Positions 58,978 to 64,000 of a DNA stretch of 64,000 nt are shown here, in pieces. How positions within the stretch are numbered: the first letter of the stretch is position 1; each line of letters starts with the position of its first letter. A program made the translations under genes and the position numbers. Below the pieces are notes generated by a model. The model ran no database searches, was not told the DNA's origin, and saw only the letters and a list, made by a program, of their open reading frames with translations. The stretch lies in assembly GCA_036250225.1 (NCBI GenBank), contig JAPZLL010000060.1, forward strand, positions 107,072 to 171,071, read 5' to 3'. Origin of the DNA: Cercophora sp. LCS_1 (Eukaryota; Ascomycota; Sordariomycetes; Sordariales; Lasiosphaeriaceae).

Positions 58978-60843
58978 TCAATCTTCTGTATCAAGAGGTA
59001 ACAATTCAGGGCTTTGTGTTGACGAATTCTGTGCCTCGGGCAGCCAAGTCTCCACATTCGAAGAGGACTTCACCGTCTTTTCAGAGGTATCTTCACCCTC
59101 CTCCACTTCCTCGTCGCTGTCACATACTCCAAACCATGCATGTTTCCAAATATCCCGTTCACCCAAATCATACCCGTCGATACGCAGCCAGCCAAAGATA
59201 TTCCGCGTTGTGTTTTCCGACACAAAGTCTTTCTCGAGGTCGAGGTTCCCATAGTCTACCGTGGTCAGAGGTGGACAAAGTCCTCGGTGCTCCAGCGGAG
59301 GAGTCAGCTCATGACCGTTAGCTGGCTGATATCTCGTTTTTCCGTCGGTGCAGTCCCAGGTGAACCCTCGATATAGAAGACCATGATGTTTGCATTTTGC
59401 ATGGGCGCGGACCTCAAGATCGGTATCATGTATTGGAGTTCGGCCAAATGGCCTCCATTGGCAAACAGGAACGCGATCGTGTGACCCGGACCTGGAGAGG
59501 AAGAGTATGCGACACTCGTCCGCCTTGGATACGTGGTCATCTATGACGAGAGGATCCGAGACGGGTTCTTGGATGAAAGACTGGATCGCCCCAGACCACG
59601 CAGCCGACTGGAGATCGATGGGCATCATGCCAAAACCGACCTCCCGTAGGATTGTTTGCTGAAGCCCAAGGACAGTAACACCGAGCCAAAGACTCGCCAC
59701 CTTTGGCTGTCTGTCCATGAGCATGCGTCCGAGGATAAGAGGTTCATCCTGGCCAACACCATTCAGGGCTGCCAGAGAGCCTTGGAGCCACGGGGTAACG
59801 GCGTTGCACTCAATCCTGGGGTTGTAAAAGGTGCTTAGCAGCATCGGCCGAATTCCTTTGCTGCGGCAACTGAGGGTGATGAGCCGATCCAAGTCGTCGA
59901 CATGGTCAGCCCAAGTTTGTGGCAAGCCATGATCGGTGTCGATACACTGCTGCTGCGGCAGGAATGTACTGACACCCAATGCCGGTAACTGCAGACATTT
60001 GCCGACGCAAATCGACGGTAGGAGAACTACAGCTGCGAGCGCAGCCTGACCCTGGTCGACCGCATTGCGGCGGAGGCAGAAGCTGTCGAGAAAACGAAGG
60101 GCTTCCAGGGAGGAGGGTGCCATCGATGAATGATTTTGGAATGCCGAGGTGGTGGACAACAGGAACCGGCGGCCTGGCTGGAGCTTGACTGACCATGGAG
60201 CCAAAAAGGTGTCCTCGCCGAGCGACATGTTTGCCTGCCATCCCTGGCCTGGGGCGAGAACAGCCGCCCACCATCGCGCTTCATCCAGTCCAGCATACCC
60301 AATGTCTACCTCCAACCTAAGGTCATCTGGTTGATGAGTATCATGGGCGTCGGCCATGCTGCTCGTATAAACAAAAGACGTACCCTCAGGCATTAGCTCG
60401 GCCCATCGTGCCGAGAGGATGTAGGACCAGGCCAAGATGAGGATAGCAAGACAATTTTGATCACCCTGTGAGAACCACGCCCCCCACGAAGTTACATTCT
60501 CTGCCGTGACGGTAATAGACAGCGGGATTGGATTTTTCGAGGCGACAGGGATCTGATCTTGGAACTGAAACTGTGGCAGCCCATGTTCGCAATCGGGTTG
60601 AGTGGATGCCCACTCAGCGGAACCTGTTGCATATACCTGACTATGCTTGGCATGTTTGACATGCTTGAGCCGAAGGTCGGGCGGAAACAAGGGATGCTGA
60701 CGGATCGCACCGTGAAGGCTGATGTAGGATGATGGCAGGACTGTTTGCTCAACTGCTGTCGTGTAGAGGGCAGACCATGTTTGGAAGCCTTGCTCGTAAA
60801 TCGTCCGGAAATCTTCAGCAGTCAATCGGACGGGGTCGACCAT
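58978..60843 (-). CDS. Conserved fungal protein of unknown function, 621 residues
   Basis: Single uninterrupted frame from ATG at 60,843 (MVDPVRLTAEDFRTIYEQGF) to the stop at 58,978. Recognisable texture: VTSWGAWFSQGDQNCLAILI leads into AWSYILSARWAELMP, then a globular middle with SLEALRFLDSFCLRRNAVDQ, and a late domain with KCKHHGLLYRGFTWDCTDGK. It ends in an acidic tail (GVCDSDEEVEEGEDTSEK). The block SWGAWFSQGDQNCLAILILA is the kind of motif repeatedly seen in large families of uncharacterised fungal proteins. No enzyme motif, signal peptide or convincing membrane helix is present. The lack of introns in 1.9 kb is unusual for this window. No function is proposed. Confidence 0.78.
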   Translation of the reverse strand: MVDPVRLTAEDFRTIYEQGFQTWSALYTTAVEQTVLPSSYISLHGAIRQHPLFPPDLRLKHVKHAKHSQVYATGSAEWASTQPDCEHGLPQFQFQDQIPVASKNPIPLSITVTAENVTSWGAWFSQGDQNCLAILILAWSYILSARWAELMPEGTSFVYTSSMADAHDTHQPDDLRLEVDIGYAGLDEARWWAAVLAPGQGWQANMSLGEDTFLAPWSVKLQPGRRFLLSTTSAFQNHSSMAPSSLEALRFLDSFCLRRNAVDQGQAALAAVVLLPSICVGKCLQLPALGVSTFLPQQQCIDTDHGLPQTWADHVDDLDRLITLSCRSKGIRPMLLSTFYNPRIECNAVTPWLQGSLAALNGVGQDEPLILGRMLMDRQPKVASLWLGVTVLGLQQTILREVGFGMMPIDLQSAAWSGAIQSFIQEPVSDPLVIDDHVSKADECRILFLSRSGSHDRVPVCQWRPFGRTPIHDTDLEVRAHAKCKHHGLLYRGFTWDCTDGKTRYQPANGHELTPPLEHRGLCPPLTTVDYGNLDLEKDFVSENTTRNIFGWLRIDGYDLGERDIWKHAWFGVCDSDEEVEEGEDTSEKTVKSSSNVETWLPEAQNSSTQSPELLPLDTED

Positions 60844-61722
60844 TGCTCCATTCGCTAACCTCAGAAAGTAGCCGTAGCGCGAGACTGGTTGATTCGCAAT
60901 TGAAACGGGTGTGGTGTCGATATTAGCTTAGCTTTGTCAAAGGTTGAGGCGGCGGTGAAGCTCCAGCAGTTTGCAATGAAATTTCGGGGCGAGCGACGCA
61001 GCGCCGCTTGGCGTGGCTTTCGCCCCATGCACTGTAACAGGCTTTGCACCACCCTAAATCGGCGCCACAAATTTCTCTTTCCTTCTTTGGAACTGAGCAG
61101 TTGCGACTGGGTCCTCGCATCACCACCACAACCACAACCACAACCTCTTCAAACATCAAACCACACTTTCCTTCACTCAAAAGACAGATGAAATATATAT
61201 ATATACGATGGCCAGATAGTGCGGCAGGGTCACCACAGCCGAGCACGTTAACTTAAGATTGCCAAAGGAGAAAGTCATGGAAAGGGAGTCGCTAACTGCT
61301 CTAAGCGTCGGCCTCAGGATTTGCTCAGGCTGGCTCACTTTGGTTAACCTTTGCTCACCTCAATCACAATTTTTTTTTGGGACCGTGGTTGGAAATTCCT
61401 AAGACGTGACAGTGCCTTAATGGCCCGAATCCTGGACACGGCACCGAATTTTGGTCCTGGATATACCAGTACATGCCTTGGGATGGTACATAGTAGTCCA
61501 GTGAATTTGGGATGGTGCATGATTTACTAGCACTGATGAGATGGTTGGTACATGGTATCCTAGCCTAAAACTTGGGACAGCACCGATGAGACGTTCCACA
61601 GGATACCAGCACATACCCTAGGATACCGTATTCACCATTATAAATTCCGAGCTGAGGTATCATGTACCATCACAGGACGTAAACCAGTATATTCTGAGCC
61701 AAAATCACCCTCCCACTCCCAC
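60844..61722. other. Intergenic region with a (TA)n tract and degenerate repeats
   Basis: A (TA)n tract lies at about 61,194-61,206. From 61,440 to 61,680 there are imperfect repeats around GGATACCAGCACAT, GGGATGGTACAT and AGCACYGATGAGA. They include a perfect 10-bp inverted repeat (GGTATCCTAG at 61,554-61,563, CTAGGATACC at 61,618-61,627). No gene. Confidence 0.6.
61440..61680. repeat. Degenerate short-repeat block with inverted repeat
   Basis: GGATATACCAGTACAT (about 61,459) resembles GGATACCAGCACAT (61,601). AGCACTGATGAGATGGTT (61,529) resembles AGCACCGATGAGACGTT (61,579). The inverted pair given in the surrounding region could form a 10-bp stem with a 54-base loop. Confidence 0.55.
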
Positions 61723-62301
61723 TCAAACCTCACCAACGGAACCACACCCCGCCGGCCATCCCCTCGTCACATCAACAAATACCTTTGGCTCCGCCTCATA
61801 AACAGGCACCCCATTCTCATCCAACCTTATCGCGGCTGCCGGAACTACTACCTTTAACGCCGACACCTCCTCCTTCGCCACCTCCGTCCTGTTCTTTAAT
61901 ATAACCCGCCAATGCAAGTTCTCCCTTAAACACCCCTCTACCGAATCATCATCCAGCTCCGTTAAGCTCTTTCTCTTATCTTTAAGGTATTCCATCAGCG
62001 CCTCCGTTAGTGGCACCATCGCCGTGATGCATAGACGCCCGTCTATATCGGCAGTGCACTTCTCGCACCCGGTGTTGGTACCCTGGCTGAGGACGGCGAC
62101 GAGGCCGATGGTGTTGGGGTGGGTGTTCCATGTTTTTGGGTCCGTGGGGATAGGGCCGAGGGAGATGTAGATGTTGTAGGGTTGGCTGAGGCCCTCTGGC
62201 CCGATGGCGTGAAATCGCCTGCTGTCAAGGAGGCCAAATCCAGCCCTTTGGACCGTAAAAGGTAGCCTCCAGCTCAGCCTCCTATGTAAAAGACAGCTCA
62301 A
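61723..62301 (-). pseudogene. Orphan tyrosinase C-terminal domain (probable gene relic)
   Basis: The frame encodes the beta-sandwich C-terminal domain that caps fungal tyrosinases: QPYNIYISLGPIPTDPKTWN, NTIGLVAVLSQGTNTGCEKC, VPLTEALMEYLKDKRKSLTE and NLHWRVILKNRTEVAKEEVS, ending VFVDVTRGWPAGCG. In intact enzymes it follows a ~400-residue catalytic domain with six copper-binding histidines. None of that is present, and the sequence upstream on the - strand (62,302-62,875) does not encode it. The open frame has no ATG near its head; the first in-frame ATG is deep inside, near MVPLTEALM. A deletion relic is the simplest reading. A missed upstream exon is unlikely because another gene's promoter occupies that space. 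Confidence 0.68.
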
Positions 62302-62875
62302 CTTAATCCAACTTACTCATCTCTGCTCGCTGGCCGTGATCCAGTGTAGTCACATGATAAAAAAACTGCAGTGAGGCCTACCAACCGAACCAAACCCAGC
62401 CAATGATGTCGCCCGAAGTGGGGTGGTGATGCCCTCCGGCGCGCCTCCGCGCCGGAATCCAGGGATACGAATCACCAGTTGCCAGGGAGACCATTCGTGT
62501 ATATAGGGAGCCTTTCAGGCCCCAGATAGCTTTCTTTCTTCAGACAATTCTACAAGTTGTCTCTCCATCATCTCAATTCTTCGCCTTGCACACGATTTCC
62601 AGCCTTGATTACGGCCGTGCAACAAATGAAGCCGCCCCAAGAACTTATCGACACCAGCACCTCTAAGATTCTTTTATGTCCAATCGGCCGGTTGGGTTTC
62701 TCCGGCTCCATTTTGGAAGCCTCTCTGCCCTTCGCAGATGACCCCGCACCAACGCTATAAACGTGTGCTGCATCCCATCACACCCACTCTTTCTCCTCAG
62801 CCTTCATCCTCAATATCTACCTGATACCACCAGTCCACCAGCGGCGACATTGCATGATCCCGCGCCGTCAATCTA
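62302..62875. promoter_or_regulatory. Promoter and leader of the zinc-finger gene
   Basis: A TATA-like GTATATAG lies at 62,499-62,506. The sequence then runs into pyrimidine-rich leader up to the ATG at 62,876. A short open frame (62,557-62,760) lies in this leader and I treat it as untranslated or an upstream frame. Confidence 0.4.
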
Positions 62876-63734
62876 ATGTCTAGGACTATCGCTCGCTTCT
62901 CCGACCCTGCAATCGGGACGTACTGTCGCCGCTGTGACAGGTACTTCGGCCATTTTACGGTGAAAGCGCAACATATTCAGGCCTCCTCACTGCACAACTT
63001 GTGCGGAGTTTGCTCTTACGACGGTCCGTCGTGGCAAGACCTGTTGTCGCACTATTCCGGGACAAAACATATGCAGGTATGCTGGGGTTGCAATGATGGA
63101 GAAGGGGATGCGTGGGTGCCAGGCAGCAGAGAATATCGGCATCACCTCGAAGCTGACAACGTCTGCCGGCACTGCGACCGGCACTTTGACAACAAAAACA
63201 ACCTCCATCATGTAAGCTCCTGCTCCTGCCCCCGCGCCGCCTGGATCCAGGCACATTTCGAAGATACTGAGTGAACCTACCAAGCATCAAATTACGCATC
63301 TACCTCCTTCAGAAGAATGCCTTGGCTGCTACAAGAAATTCAGGAACTACGGTAGCATGATGATTCACTTGGAGTCGGGCGCATGTCGTTCTGGGGTCGA
63401 CATCCTCGACTTGAACGAGTGGGCCGCGCAATGCTACCAGTGGGAGCACTATCTCGACGGCGACTACCGAGAGGATATGCTTGACAGAGTCGATATACGT
63501 GAGGAATATGGCATTGTCTACCCTTTTTTCTGTCCAACATGTGGGACTCAGTTCTCGTTACTCTCCGGTCTCTTCCAGCATCTTGGTTCCCCCGCCTGTG
63601 ACGAACGCGTCGACGGTTTCGCGATGTCGAAGCTTATGAGGTGGTTTATGGTAACTTATCATTCTCCCCTCTTCCTCCCAAGAGGACTTTTAGGCGGCCT
63701 TACTAACAACCCTTTCTAGAACAACATGCCCTGA
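62876..63734 (+). CDS. C2H2-type zinc-finger protein, 238 residues
   Basis: Three exons: 62876..63211, 63285..63650 and 63720..63734. Introns are 73 and 69 bp, all phase 0. The last exon encodes only NNMP and the stop, but its intron has a good CTAAC branch site and TTTCTAG acceptor. Repeated CxxC...H pairs are visible: YCRRCDRYFGHFTVKAQHIQ, LCGVCSYDGPSWQDLLSHYS, VCWGCNDGEG..., VCRHCDRHFDNKNNLHH, ECLGCYKKFRNYGSMMIHLE and FFCPTCGTQFSLLSGLFQHL. That is about six fingers in nearly the whole protein. This resembles fungal multi-C2H2 proteins of unknown target. The MIHLESG.C pattern is typical of that fungal group. Nuclear localisation and nucleic-acid binding are inference. Confidence 0.8.
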
Positions 63735-64000
63735 TTTGTCCTGTGACCTGCGGCAAGAGGAGCATCTTAATTCGGTGGTTACTTTTGTAGGATATCTAGT
63801 CTGACACCCGGTTGCAAACGACGCTAGAGTTCCTGTTCCGGCTTTAGGCAATGCGGGCTTTCACTTAATAAGCACAGCAAGAAGCGGAGACGCAACATTT
63901 GTGTCACGACCCAAGTCATGACCTCAAGGAGGGCGCACGGGCCACGGTATGACACCAATCAGAGAAGCACAGGGCGCGGGGACCCACAAGCCCCGAGCGG
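63735..64000. other. Terminal non-coding sequence
   Basis: 3' flank of the zinc-finger gene. Nothing firm is seen; the last 100 bases begin TGTCACGACCC and might be the edge of a repeat. Confidence 0.4.

Noticed and set aside
63899..64000. Possible start of an LTR (TGTCACGACCC...) at the window end
   Set aside because: Only about 100 bases are visible, with no partner repeat, primer-binding site or coding sequence; not enough to call an element.

Overview
The window is about 64 kb of nuclear DNA from a filamentous ascomycete (Pezizomycotina). It is most likely a sordariomycete, perhaps near Sordariales/Chaetomiaceae, but that placement is inference. The evidence is GC-rich coding sequence, many introns of 49-80 bp with CTRAY-type branch sites, intergenic gaps of 0.5-3 kb, and a gene set that includes an RNA-dependent RNA polymerase, an AA8-type cytochrome, an LPMO-like protein, a NACHT-ankyrin receptor and DUF1996. 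There are no operons. I see no rRNA, tRNA, CRISPR array or intact transposon.

Layout. 1-9.8 kb: 5'-truncated rhodanese/tyrosine phosphatase (+), 26S proteasome ATPase Rpt6 (-), VNX1-like vacuolar cation/proton exchanger (+). 9.8-18.9 kb: gene-poor, with a secreted DUF1996 protein and a Met22/Hal2-type bisphosphate nucleotidase. 18.9-31 kb: R3H/RRM (Pin4/Cip) RNA-binding protein, an unresolved small membrane-protein gene and a fungal C2H2 zinc-finger protein (all -), then histone H2A.Z (+). 31-36.9 kb: a Cys-rich/acidic fungal protein, two adjacent small Cys-rich genes and a degenerate or wrongly spliced gene. 36.9-47 kb: short MetE-like methyltransferase (-), RdRP (+), an EthD-like/alpha-beta hydrolase fusion (+) and a polytopic membrane protein (+). 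48.2-52.5 kb: a fungal NLR (N-terminal domain, NACHT, about 14 ankyrin repeats) whose repeats are almost identical to each other. 53.6-57.8 kb: a standalone AA8-like cytochrome and an LPMO-like protein in tandem, then a convergent Dal5-type MFS transporter. 58.9-64 kb: a 621-residue unknown protein, an orphan tyrosinase C-terminal domain (probably a gene relic) and a zinc-finger protein.

How the genes fit together. Most are independent housekeeping or accessory genes. Three groupings deserve attention: the NLR with homogenised ankyrin repeats (innate immunity or heterokaryon-incompatibility type), the secreted AA8 plus LPMO-like pair (possible extracellular redox couple), and the RdRP (RNA silencing). 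Separately, at least six genes change abruptly from C-rich to G-rich on the coding strand part-way along.

Exon boundaries were inferred by eye from GT-AG signals, branch sites, reading phase and family conservation. Residue positions are approximate unless a specific residue is named.
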